NCBI GenBank assembly: GCA_029243605.1
Contig: JAQWRT010000092.1
Coordinates: 1 to 64,000, forward strand
Source of the DNA: Myxococcota bacterium
GTDB taxonomy: Bacteria > Myxococcota_A > UBA9160 > UBA4427
Length of the DNA stretch: 64,000 bases
Direction: 5' to 3'
The position numbers were made by a program, and so were the translations under genes. Below the pieces are notes generated by a model. The model was not told where the DNA came from, did no database searches, and saw nothing but the letters and a program-made list of their open reading frames with translations. This document shows positions 37,573 to 47,520 of this stretch, piece by piece; within the stretch, counting starts at the first letter, position 1, and each line of letters opens with the position of its first letter.

Positions 37573-38186
37573 CGTGGTTGAACTCCGGAAGCGGGGGCTT
37601 CGAAGCCGCCGGTGAGGAAGTCGAGAAGAGAGGACACATGGGTGTCGAAGTCGCCGTTGGCCGGCGGCTCACCGTGGGCAAGATTCTGAAGCATCAGTTC
37701 GACCATGAGGTTGAGGCGAAACTGAATGAGGGAGAGGGGAAGGTCGGGGTTGGCCTGCTGCAGGAGTGGTTGCAGGCGCTCGACGCCACCGGGCCAACGG
37801 TCGATCACAAATTCAGGGTCGAGATTGCGATCGGCTTGGAGGCGATGGATCAGCCGTACGTAGCGGAGCCCCTTATCCCAGTCCTCGAGCATGAACTCGA
37901 CCATGGGCATCACCAGGGCCGCGAGTACATCGCGAGTTGTGGGGGTGTGATCGGCTTCGCTGAGAACGTCGAGTAGCCGACTGCGCCGCTTCATCAATGA
38001 CGGCATTCGCCGTTCGAGCATCGCCTCGAGCAGGGCCTGTTGGGTTCCGAAGTGGTAGTGGAGGGCGGCTGGAGACAGGCCCGCCTCCAGGTTGATAGTG
38101 CGGAGCGAGACGCCCTCGAGGCCGTGTTGGCCGAAAAGGCTCTCCGCACAATCGAGTAATTTGTCTCGGGTTGAGGGGCGTCCCAT
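37569..38186 (-). CDS. TetR/AcrR family transcriptional regulator
   Basis: GRPSTRDKLLDCAESLFGQHGLEGVSLRTINLEAGLSPAALHYHFGTQQALLEAML; ATGA overlap with the downstream sulfatase. Confidence 0.92.
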   Translation of the reverse strand: MGRPSTRDKLLDCAESLFGQHGLEGVSLRTINLEAGLSPAALHYHFGTQQALLEAMLERRMPSLMKRRSRLLDVLSEADHTPTTRDVLAALVMPMVEFMLEDWDKGLRYVRLIHRLQADRNLDPEFVIDRWPGGVERLQPLLQQANPDLPLSLIQFRLNLMVELMLQNLAHGEPPANGDFDTHVSSLLDFLTGGFEAPASGVQPR

Positions 38187-38199
38187 GGCCCGAAATTTA

Positions 38200-38230
38200 A
38201 CTTATCATATGATAAGATCAACTGATAAGT
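38200..38230. promoter_or_regulatory. Palindromic operator region, probable TetR binding site
   Basis: Perfect 16-bp palindrome CTTATCATATGATAAG (38201-38216) and wider ACTTATCA…TGATAAGT pair, between divergent tetR and oxidoreductase. Confidence 0.8.
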
Positions 38231-38290
38231 AACTATTCGGTGTTCCGAGGTAATCTGATGCCTCCACTATCGGGCGCGGGAGAGGGAACC

Positions 38291-39877
38291 ATGACGGACA
38301 CGGGCAGCGAGACGCACACCGACGCCCTTGTGATCGGAGGCGGCCACAATGGCTTGGCCGCTGCCGCAGTTCTGTCGAAGCAGGGCCATTCGGTGATCGT
38401 GCTCGAGAAGAATGGCTATGTCGGCGGCATGACCGGCACCCGCTAGATCCTCCAGGGTTGTCGCAACGAGGTGGGTGCCAGCGTGCTTTTTCCTCTGGCC
38501 ACGGAAGTCACCGAGGCTCTGGATTTCGAGGGCAATGGTGCTGAATTTATCGACCTGCCGGTTATGGCGATCAACCTGCCAAACCCAGGCGCCAAGCCCT
38601 TGCTCTTCTACTCCAATCGGCTCAAGCAGCTTAGACACCTTCTTTTCGACCACGGTCCCCGGGCGATGCTCGGGTTTCTCAAGCTGATGCGATTTTGCGA
38701 ATATCCCGCAGCCGTAATGGACCGGTTCACCGCGGGGCATCTCCCCAAGACCATCGAAGAGCTGCTCGCCGAGGCACCCAGCGTCGCTGCCCGCGACCAA
38801 CTCAAGCTCGTCTTCGAGGGATCGGCGATGGATTTGATCGAAAAGTTCTTCCCCGACCCCGTCAAACATCAAACCTTCCGCGCCCTGCTTTCCTTCGCAG
38901 CGATTCAATCGACCTACAAGGGGCCTTATACGCCGGGGTCAGCATTTTGTCTCGTGTACACCATGGCGCTTAATGGCAGTGGCGGCCTGATGCGGCGGGT
39001 AAAAGGCGGCATGGGCTCACTTTCCGAAGCCCTCGAACGTTCGATCGTGAAGTACGAGGGTGAGGTTCGGCTGAAGCAGGTCGTCAAACGGATAGTCGTC
39101 GAAGAAGGTCGAGCGGTCGGCGTTGAGCTTCGAAACGGGGAGATATTGCGCGCCCGTGTTGTGCTTTCGAATCTCGACAAGCCCGCAACCTTTACGCGAC
39201 TTCTCAGTGAAGAGAACATCCCTCCGGAGCTGAGCGCAGAAGTTCGGGCGATCGAGCATAAGGGCGCCTGGGTGCACTTGCTTTTCAAACTCAAGGGATT
39301 ACCCGAGTATGGCGGCGAGTGGGAAGGCTTGAATCACGATCGCTATGCACGCTTCGGGGGCGCCATGGTGCCCGATCCCGATCAGATGCAAGCCAGCTAC
39401 GACGCTTGCGGGCGCGGTGAGCTTCCGAGTCATGTGCCCATTGCTTTCCAGATTCCCACAGTCGTCGATCCCAGTCTCGCGCCAGAGGGGGCCCATATAG
39501 CGAGTGCCTATGGCTTCTTCTTTCCCTGTGATGCGCCCGACTCCGAGCGCGGCAAGCTACGCGATGAGATGGCAGAGCAAGTGATCGATCGGATCAGCCG
39601 GTACATGCCGAGTTTTCGTGACCTGATCGTGGAGCGTGCGGTTTTTTCGTCTGATCACTTTGCGGCGATGCACGGGGCTACGAACGGCGATTTTACCCAC
39701 GGCTTGATTCATCCGGAGCAAATGCTCGCGGCGCGTGCTCTGGTGAAAGGGTCTGCCCACGCGACGCCCATCGCCGGTCTCTATTTGTGCGGTGCCTCCT
39801 GTCATCCCGGGCCAGGAGTGACCTTCCTGCCCGGCTACGGCTGTGCCCACGAAGTCTTGGATAAAGAGCTTCGTTAG
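38291..39877 (+). pseudogene. NAD(P)/FAD-dependent oxidoreductase (phytoene desaturase-like) interrupted by one in-frame TAG
   Basis: ALVIGGGHNGLAAAAVLSKQGHSVIVLEKNGYVGGMTGTR*ILQGCRNEVGASVLFPLATEV… both halves in the same frame, TAG at 38444-38446. Confidence 0.88.
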
Positions 39878-39882
39878 GGCTG

Positions 39883-41103
39883 ATGCAGGTATCCGAATTT
39901 CGAGGGCAACTCAGCCTGGGCGCGCGCTTGGCCGGATCGCTTGGACGAATTGCTCTTGACCGGGTCGTAGAGGGTTTAGGCCATTCCTTGCCTCGAACTC
40001 AGTCACAACTCGCAAACCCTGAAGCCATCAATCAGCTTTTTCGCGAGTTTACTCCTCTGGGGCAAAGTCCCCTCCCATCGGTGCAAAGCGTCGCGCTTTC
40101 GGGAGTCGACTTCGAAAGCAGTAATTGCACGAATTTCTTGATCGATCTCGAGTTCGGAGACCTCAGCCAGGACAAGCCAAGTACTGCGTATGTAAAAATA
40201 CCCTGCCCTGAGATTGCGACCCGAGCGTTCGCGAACGCCGTCGGCTTCTGGGAGGTCGAGGAGGCTTTTTGCGAACGCGTGGCTTCGCGAGTTCCGATAC
40301 GGGTCCCTCGCGTCTACGCGGTCGCTCGACGGGGTGCGCGATTTGTCTTGTTGTTGGAAAATTTGGGAGAAATTCCCGGCACCCGGATGTTCATCAATCG
40401 CGATATGGCAGCGGGAACCACCATCGAATGCGCTCGTATGTGCTTGCAAACCTTCGCTGAACTTCATGCAGAGTTCTGGGATTGGCCCCAAGACGAGCAA
40501 GAAGCACTTCTCCCAAGGCGTCTGCACGTTTACCTCGCACCGGGTGGTCGCGCGAGGACTCAAGCCTTGAACGCGGCGTCTATCGATCCTGCGCACCGCT
40601 CAGCGCCCGAAATCTTCACCCGAGAAGATGTGGCAGTGTGCCGACGCGCGATACAGAAATGGGACGCGCTGGTGGATTACTGGTACGACGGGCCGCTGAC
40701 ACTCGTCCACGGAGACAGTCATCTCGCCAATTGTTTTGAGTACCCGGGCCCCCATGGACCGCAAATGGGTATGATCGATTTTCAGGGGATGCATTGGTGC
40801 AAGGGAATCCGTGATGTTCAGTATTTTCTGATCAATTCGCTCGAGCCAGAGGTTTTGGTCGAGCACGAGGCGGAGTTGATCGATTTCTATATCGCCGAGC
40901 TTGCCATGCGGGGTGTGAGCCTCGATCCGATTGACGCAAGAGATCAATATTGTGGGTATTCCTTCCAGACTCTGATGGTCGCATTGACGTCGATTGGGCT
41001 GGGAACGCTCACGGAAAGAGATGAAACCGTGCGGACGATCCTACGGCGCAGTGTTGCGGCCATGAATCGCCTGGACTTCGCGTCATGGCTCGATCGGCTG
41101 TAG
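39883..41103 (+). CDS. Phosphotransferase / aminoglycoside phosphotransferase-like kinase
   Basis: LTLVHGDSHLANCFEYPG…MGMIDFQGMHWCKGIRDVQYFL. Confidence 0.83.
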   Translation: MQVSEFRGQLSLGARLAGSLGRIALDRVVEGLGHSLPRTQSQLANPEAINQLFREFTPLGQSPLPSVQSVALSGVDFESSNCTNFLIDLEFGDLSQDKPSTAYVKIPCPEIATRAFANAVGFWEVEEAFCERVASRVPIRVPRVYAVARRGARFVLLLENLGEIPGTRMFINRDMAAGTTIECARMCLQTFAELHAEFWDWPQDEQEALLPRRLHVYLAPGGRARTQALNAASIDPAHRSAPEIFTREDVAVCRRAIQKWDALVDYWYDGPLTLVHGDSHLANCFEYPGPHGPQMGMIDFQGMHWCKGIRDVQYFLINSLEPEVLVEHEAELIDFYIAELAMRGVSLDPIDARDQYCGYSFQTLMVALTSIGLGTLTERDETVRTILRRSVAAMNRLDFASWLDRL

Positions 41104-41232
41104 AAGAGAGAAATGAACCGATGGAGAGAGGGTTTCCTCTTGGGGTCTGGCTCTCTACCGTCTTATAGGACTGGGCCGTGCCCGGGTACGGAACTGGCGA
41201 TATTGGGTAGGTTGGCGTAGTCGGAGACCGCT

Positions 41233-42612
41233 GTGCAAACCGATGTGTTGATAGTGGGGGCGGGGCCGACCGGCTTGACCGCCGCGATCGAGTGCTTGCG
41301 TCAGGGTTTGTCGGTCCGTGTGGTCGACAGGCGCGAGCAGCGCGCCGAAGGTTCAAAGGCTCTCGTTGTACATGCTCGGACTATGGAAGCCTTTCGAGCC
41401 ATGGGGGTCGCCGAAGAGATTCGTTCGATTGGTATTCCATTCGCTGCACTGAATGTTTTCCCAGATGCGCGCCCACCGGGGATTCGGGTGCCCCTGGGTC
41501 ACGAAGCCGATTGGGGTGATACGGAGTTTCCCTACTGGCTTTCCGCGCCCCAAGTGGAAGTCGAAGAGTGCCTCGAGCGTCGGCTGGGCAGTTTGGGAGG
41601 AAAGGTTGAGTGGGGCCAGGGGCTGCTGGATATGAACCAGAATGGCAGTGAGGTGCACGCCCAATTGGCAGGCGGGGAATGCGATGCACGCTGGCTGGTG
41701 GGTTGTGATGGCGGGCGGAGTACGGTGCGCGAGTCGTTGGGGATCCAAATGCAGCGTCGAGACGATGGCCAGCTCTTCGTGCTCGCCGATGTGCTGACCC
41801 GGGATGGGTTTCCCGACGACGAAGGTCGGGTCTATCGCAGCCGGAAGGGGCTGACCCTCATCGTCCCGATGCCGGAACCCGGGCGGTTTCGCTTGATCGC
41901 CCACCTTCCTCGTTTAATTGAACCCCCTTCGATTGATGCCTCTTTCGTCGATCAGTTGGTACTCGATCGCACAGGGGTGGCTCTCGGCGCGCATTCGGTC
42001 GGCTGGACTTCACATGTCTTTCTGAGCCATGGACAGTCCCAAAAAATGCGAAGTGGGCGCGCCTTTCTTGCGGGTGATGCAGCGCACCTCCACAGTCCGG
42101 TTGGGGGACAGGGGCTGAACGCGGGCGTCCTGGACGCGCATGGTTTGATCTGGAAAATTGCAGCCGCCGAGCGCGGTGCTCCAGGCTGGCTTGAAAGCTA
42201 CGAGGCCGAGCGCAGCCTGCTTGCCGGGCGATTGGTTCGAGCCGTGACACTCGCCACCCGCGTGATGACCCTCCAGCATCTCGTTCCCTGGGCCTTGACC
42301 GCGGGGGTAGCCCGGGTGGCTCTCTCGACGGGTGTTCTCAAGAGGCAACTCACCCGGAGGATGGGGATGTTGGAGCAGGAACTGCCACCGGGCCCCGGGG
42401 TGGATAAAACGCCTTGGGCAGGCCGACGCCTACCCAACCCCTTTGTCGATGGGGAGCGGATGCACGATGGGGTTGACGCGCTGCGCCCCAGCATCGTCGA
42501 ACTTCCAGAGGGAGACGTGGTCGTCGTTCGTCATGACCGAGTCGTAGTAGGACGCTACCCGAGCGCGACGGCGATCCCCCCCCGGATACGAAGCTTGCTG
42601 GTCGACTCCTGA
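41233..42612 (+). CDS. FAD-dependent monooxygenase (PHBH-like)
   Basis: DVLIVGAGPTGLTAAIECLRQGLSVRVVDRR, GCDGGRSTVRESLGI, RAFLAGDAAHLHSPVGGQGLNAGVLDAHGL. Confidence 0.95.
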   Translation: MQTDVLIVGAGPTGLTAAIECLRQGLSVRVVDRREQRAEGSKALVVHARTMEAFRAMGVAEEIRSIGIPFAALNVFPDARPPGIRVPLGHEADWGDTEFPYWLSAPQVEVEECLERRLGSLGGKVEWGQGLLDMNQNGSEVHAQLAGGECDARWLVGCDGGRSTVRESLGIQMQRRDDGQLFVLADVLTRDGFPDDEGRVYRSRKGLTLIVPMPEPGRFRLIAHLPRLIEPPSIDASFVDQLVLDRTGVALGAHSVGWTSHVFLSHGQSQKMRSGRAFLAGDAAHLHSPVGGQGLNAGVLDAHGLIWKIAAAERGAPGWLESYEAERSLLAGRLVRAVTLATRVMTLQHLVPWALTAGVARVALSTGVLKRQLTRRMGMLEQELPPGPGVDKTPWAGRRLPNPFVDGERMHDGVDALRPSIVELPEGDVVVVRHDRVVVGRYPSATAIPPRIRSLLVDS

Positions 42613-42860
42613 AGCTAGGTCGCAGCCTGCACCTCGGAAAAAATGTCGAGTGTTGCCCGGGGGTGGCGTTTGTGACGTTCGAACCCTGGGTCATCAAACG
42701 ACGATTACCCAAGGCGTCCGGGCCGCCGCGCCCGAGGCATTGCCGCCGATGCTAGTGTTCGCGGGGCTAAAGGGACTTGCTAGAGCCAGGTGTGATCGCC
42801 GAGTCCCCGGTCTGCAATCCCGGAATCTTGAGCGTCGATTGTGAAAATAGGAGGCAAATA

Positions 42861-43907
42861 ATGAAGACGGCAATTTCCGTAGGAAGCGCCTATTACAACG
42901 GTGAAGACTGGGAATCAATGGTTGAGTTGGTCGAAGCCGCCGATCGCCTCGGAGTCGATTCTGTCTGGTCTGCCGAGGCCTGGGGAATGGAGGCGGTCAG
43001 CATGCTCGGCTACCTCGCGTCGCGTACGAGTCATATTCGTCTCGGCACGGGAATTATGCAGATCAGTGCGCGAACCCCCGCCTCGACTGCGATGACGGCG
43101 CTTTCGCTTTCTCGGATATCGAACGATCGCTTTACCCTCGGGTTGGGGGCCAGTGGGCCCCAGGTCGTCGAAGGCCTGCATGGCGCTGCCTTCGCCAAAC
43201 CCCTCACCCGAATGCGCGAGTACGTCGCGATCGTCCGACGGGCGATGTCTGGCGAACGAGTCGAATACGAAGGTGAACAATTCGTTCTTCCTCGCAAGGG
43301 GGGAGAAGGGAAAGCACTTCGCTTGTCGATGCCTCCCAATCCTGATATTCCGATCTTCCTGGCGACTCTCGGCGAAAAATCTCTCGAGATGACCGGCGAG
43401 ATTGCAGACGGTTGGCTCGGCACCTGCTTTATCCCTGAGCGAGCGGAGGTCTTGCTCGGGCCGATTGAGCGTGGGGCCAAACGGGCGGGTCGCAGTCTTG
43501 ACGCGATCGAAATTGAGATCAATGCGCCCCTTTCTGTCTCGGAAGACGTCGAGGGCCTGCTCGATCACGCCCGCCAACGCATGGCGTTTACGCTCGGGGC
43601 GATGGGTTCGGCGAAAACGAATTTTTACAATGCTGCCTTCTGTCGAGCCGGCTATGAGGATGTTGCCAAGGAGGTTCAAGGTCTCTGGATCGAGGGTGAT
43701 CGAGGGAAAGCGGTTGCTGCGGTTCCCGACGAGATGCTCCTCTCGGCATATTTGATTGGAACAGAGGATATGGTTCGCGAACGAATTCGAGCCTGCCGGG
43801 AAGCGGGGGTCAATGTTCTTCGGCTCGGGCCAGAAGGAAAAACTGCAAAGGAGCGGATCGCAAACCTCGAGTACAGCCTTGATCTGATTCGTTCGGAATC
43901 TACGTGA
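42861..43907 (+). CDS. LLM class F420-dependent oxidoreductase
   Basis: EAADRLGVDSVWSAEAWGMEAVSMLGYLASRTSHIRLGTGIMQISARTPASTAMTALSLSRISNDRFTLGLGASGPQVVEG; RBS ggaggc before ATG 42861. Confidence 0.92.
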   Translation: MKTAISVGSAYYNGEDWESMVELVEAADRLGVDSVWSAEAWGMEAVSMLGYLASRTSHIRLGTGIMQISARTPASTAMTALSLSRISNDRFTLGLGASGPQVVEGLHGAAFAKPLTRMREYVAIVRRAMSGERVEYEGEQFVLPRKGGEGKALRLSMPPNPDIPIFLATLGEKSLEMTGEIADGWLGTCFIPERAEVLLGPIERGAKRAGRSLDAIEIEINAPLSVSEDVEGLLDHARQRMAFTLGAMGSAKTNFYNAAFCRAGYEDVAKEVQGLWIEGDRGKAVAAVPDEMLLSAYLIGTEDMVRERIRACREAGVNVLRLGPEGKTAKERIANLEYSLDLIRSEST

Positions 43908-45409
43908 GCCATCCCGGCGTACACGCCCTGGAACGACCCGATGCGCCCGCTCTCATTCGAGCTTCGGATGGAGAGATCATCACCTGGCAACAGCTCCATT
44001 CGCGAGCAGTTGCCGCCGCTAATTACCTCACCGAGCTCGGACTTCGTCAAGGCAGCGCACTCGCGATATGCGTTGAAAATCGCTTTGAATTTGTCGTCTT
44101 TGTCTGGGCGTCGCAGTACGCCGGATTTCGCTACACGCCGATTTCGACTCGACTCGGCCCCTCTGAGATTGCCTATATCGTCGCTGATTGCGAGGCCGAA
44201 GCTCTTGTCGTTTCAGATCAGACGGTTCAGTCCGTAGACTCGACCACGAGTGAGGGGAGCGCACCTACTCTCCTCAACATCGACAGGCTCGACTTGTTCA
44301 GAGGTGATCTTGAGGCGGCCCCGCGTTATGAGCGCGCTGAAGGTGTCCCAATGCTTTATTCCTCGGGGACCACGGGCCGACCCAAAGGGGTGTGGAATAG
44401 CGCACCGCCTGAGCCCATTGAGGAAATGCCCCAGCGGGTCGCCTTTATCGGTCGGCTTTATCAGATCGACTACGAGACTGTCTACCTGTCACCAGCTCCT
44501 CTCTACCATTCAGCCCCGCTCTCTTTCCTTCTTTGGTTGGGTCGGCTGGGCGGCGCGACGGTGATCATGGAAAAATTTGATGCCGCTGAGTCGCTCGCTC
44601 TTATCGCACGGCATCGGGTGACCCATAGCCAATGGGTGCCCACCATGTTTGTCAGGCTTCTGCGGCTCTCGGAGCAAGAGCGTCAGGCAGATGATCTCTC
44701 GAGCCATCAATTTGCCATCCATGGCGCGGCGCCGTGCCCGGTTGGGGTGAAAGAGGCAATGATTGACTGGTGGGGGCCGGTCATACACGAATACTACGCC
44801 GGGACCGAAGGCGCAGGCACCTGCATGATTGGTCCCGAAGATTGGATCACGCATAAGGGTTCCGTGGGTAAAGCACTCGGCGGAGTCGTTCACATTCTAA
44901 GTGAAGACGGTCGCGACCAGCCCAGAGGCGAAGTGGGTGAAATATGGTTTGAGGGCGATGCCTCATTCGAATATTATAAAGACCCTGAAAAAACCGCCGC
45001 CGTTCGTCGCCAGGGCCGCGCTACGTTCGGCGACCTTGGGTACCTCGACGAAGACGGTTTTTTGTATCTAACTGACCGCAAGGCGTTCACAATCAACGTC
45101 GGTGGCGTGAACGTCTACCCGCGAGAGGCCGAAGACGCCCTCATTATGCATCCGCTCGTTGCCGATGTAGCTGTTTTTGGGATTCCCCAGCCGGAATATG
45201 GCGAGGAAGTCAAAGGAGTGGTCGAGCTTCTCCCGGGCACTGCTGTGTACCCAGGTCTCGACTCGGAGCTAATCGAGTTTTGTCGGTCTCGGATCTCGGG
45301 AGTAAAATCTCCCCGATCCATCGATTTCGAAGTCTCTCTTCCCCGGCACCCGAACGGAAAGTTGTACAAGCAAAGCCTGCGAGATCGATATTTGAAAGTC
45401 GTCAAATAG
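43904..45409 (+). CDS. AMP-binding acyl-CoA ligase/synthetase
   Basis: MLYSSGTTGRPKGVWN, YYAGTEGAG, FGDLGYLDEDGFLYLTDRKAFTINVGGVNVYPREAE; GTG start overlaps the preceding stop (GTGA). Confidence 0.95.
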   Translation: MSHPGVHALERPDAPALIRASDGEIITWQQLHSRAVAAANYLTELGLRQGSALAICVENRFEFVVFVWASQYAGFRYTPISTRLGPSEIAYIVADCEAEALVVSDQTVQSVDSTTSEGSAPTLLNIDRLDLFRGDLEAAPRYERAEGVPMLYSSGTTGRPKGVWNSAPPEPIEEMPQRVAFIGRLYQIDYETVYLSPAPLYHSAPLSFLLWLGRLGGATVIMEKFDAAESLALIARHRVTHSQWVPTMFVRLLRLSEQERQADDLSSHQFAIHGAAPCPVGVKEAMIDWWGPVIHEYYAGTEGAGTCMIGPEDWITHKGSVGKALGGVVHILSEDGRDQPRGEVGEIWFEGDASFEYYKDPEKTAAVRRQGRATFGDLGYLDEDGFLYLTDRKAFTINVGGVNVYPREAEDALIMHPLVADVAVFGIPQPEYGEEVKGVVELLPGTAVYPGLDSELIEFCRSRISGVKSPRSIDFEVSLPRHPNGKLYKQSLRDRYLKVVK

Positions 45410-45516
45410 GCCAGCTCGGTGCGAGTTGCTAATGCTGGGCCCGCAGTAATTTTATTTTTACGAGGACCTTTCTCGCTCGATACAATGTGACTGTTTTGGA
45501 ATGAAGGGGTGACAAG

Positions 45517-46503
45517 GTGGGTGAAAAAAAAGAACGCCTTGCCTCGGCAATTGCGAAAGAGGACATCGATCGGCCCCCGGTCACCCTATGGCGGCACAAT
45601 TTTCTTCGCGAATGGTCTGCGGGCGACTTGGCCGACGAGACGATTGATCTCTATCGCCGATTCGATTGGGATCTGATCAAGCTGAATCCTCGCTGGAGCT
45701 ACTTTCCAGAGGCTTGGGGTAATATTTATGAGCCACCGACTGAGCAGCGTTTCCAGGCTGAAATCAGTCGAGTGGTACGCGAGGCTCGTGACCTGGATGC
45801 GATTGAACCCGCCGACCCGAATCATCCTGCGCTTCGCGAGCAGCTTGATGCGCTCCAGCGTGTGGTGCGTGAGGTGGGAGACGAAGTCGACGTCATTCAC
45901 ACAGTCTTCTCGCCGCTCGCGGTTGTCGGACTGATTGCAGGAGGCATAGGCCCGCCCCTGGTGAGCTACGCCGAAGAAAACCCGCGCGGGCTCGAGCGTG
46001 CGCTCGGGGCCGTCTGCGCGACAATTTCTGGCCATATTCAGGACGCGCTCGACCGGGGTGCTGCGGGGTTTTTCTTTGCGCCGCTGCAATGGACCAGCCT
46101 TGATGTTTGCAATGCCAGCCTATACGAGCGCTTTGGGCGTCCCTATGACCTTCAAGTTCTTGAAGCAGCGGAAGGAGCCAAGCTTAACGCGCTGCACGTG
46201 TGCGGAAACGAAATCGGCATGGAGCGCTTCCTCGACTACCCAGTCGACGTACTCAGTTGGGACGACGGTGGGAAGGGAAACCCGAGTCTCGTTGAGGTGG
46301 CGGCAAAAACTGACCGGGCGGTTATGGGAGGGATTCCTCATAAGCGGATTCACAAGATGACCCCCCCCGATCTTCTGAACTCGGTGGAAGAATCCGTGGG
46401 GCAACTCGAAACGGGGTTCATTCTGGCGGGAGGGTGCGCTGTTGGGGCTTTGCTGGACGATGCCTCTATGCGAGGCGTCCGAGACCTCGCCGGAAATCTC
46501 TAA
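45517..46503 (+). CDS. Uroporphyrinogen decarboxylase-family protein (MtaA/CmuA-like methyltransferase candidate)
   Basis: URO-D fold pattern (KERLASAIAKEDIDRPPVTLW…); NALHVCGN and LAGGCAVG. Confidence 0.8.
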   Translation: MGEKKERLASAIAKEDIDRPPVTLWRHNFLREWSAGDLADETIDLYRRFDWDLIKLNPRWSYFPEAWGNIYEPPTEQRFQAEISRVVREARDLDAIEPADPNHPALREQLDALQRVVREVGDEVDVIHTVFSPLAVVGLIAGGIGPPLVSYAEENPRGLERALGAVCATISGHIQDALDRGAAGFFFAPLQWTSLDVCNASLYERFGRPYDLQVLEAAEGAKLNALHVCGNEIGMERFLDYPVDVLSWDDGGKGNPSLVEVAAKTDRAVMGGIPHKRIHKMTPPDLLNSVEESVGQLETGFILAGGCAVGALLDDASMRGVRDLAGNL

Positions 46504-46928
46504 ATGTTCGTGGCCAAGACGAGTGGCAAGGCATGGAAGCAAGTTTATCCCCAGCTGCTTTTTGGTTCCGGGGTAGGCGGGTCTCTGTGCGACCGAAGGC
46601 TCCCCAAGGGAAATCAGTACAGAGGCTGGAGCAAAGTGAGTCGCACTATTTGGGTGGAGAGGAGCCGAGCATTATCGGTCTCCAGATGTTCGGGATTATT
46701 TAATGCCATTGCAGAATTCTCTATAAGCCCTTGATCGAAACGATCCAGTCCGACGCTTCACTTGCCAGGTACAGAGATTGGATAGCCCGGATGCAAACCT
46801 GTTGTTTTTTGATTATCTGCATCTCTTCTCGGGCGAATATTTCGAGCCGAACTCAAGGCAGCCTGTGCCCGCAAGGCTCTGGGAAAGATCGGATTTTTGG
46901 GCGGGTGCCGCCGCGATGCTCGTGTTCT

Positions 46929-47360
46929 TCACCGGCTGGATTTTCGGGCGAGGAAGAGGGCGCCGAGAACCATAAGAGATAACCCTGAAAACGAGACGAT
47001 ATTCGCATCCAGGCCACCGAAAACGGGCGGCACTCCACCCCCGTCAGTGAAAGCGCCTCCGTAAAGCGGATGAGTCGCCGCCGCAACAAAGAAGCCGGCC
47101 AGGATCGATCCGACGAGTGCGGTCGCCATGAGGATAGCCTCCCGGGTTCCGGCCCACGCTCCTCGCCAAAGGATCCATAGAGAGAGCAAGCTGATTAAGG
47201 AATTCGACGAGATCAGCCAGGCTGTGTGGAGCCTCGCATGGCCAGTCCAGGCGGGGTTGAGAAGGTGCGTCGAGTTCAGGTCGACTAGCGGCGGCACGAT
47301 CGCCAAGAAGAGCGCGGGAATCGTGACAAGGAGTCGTGCTTGGGTGAGGCTTTTTGTCAT
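46929..47360 (-). CDS. Small integral membrane protein of unknown function
   Basis: 143 aa with about four hydrophobic segments. Confidence 0.6.
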   Translation of the reverse strand: MTKSLTQARLLVTIPALFLAIVPPLVDLNSTHLLNPAWTGHARLHTAWLISSNSLISLLSLWILWRGAWAGTREAILMATALVGSILAGFFVAAATHPLYGGAFTDGGGVPPVFGGLDANIVSFSGLSLMVLGALFLARKSSR

Positions 47361-47520
47361 GGGGTGAGTCTAGGCCACTTCTTGGCAGGCTTACCTCATG
47401 GGTAGCCTGGCTAGGCGAAATGTCGTGTATCCAGGCACATGGGTGGGGCCACCAACGTCGGGCCGAATCGCTACTATTGAGATTCCCATGAAAGGGAAAG
47501 AACCCCCATAGGAGAAGTTG

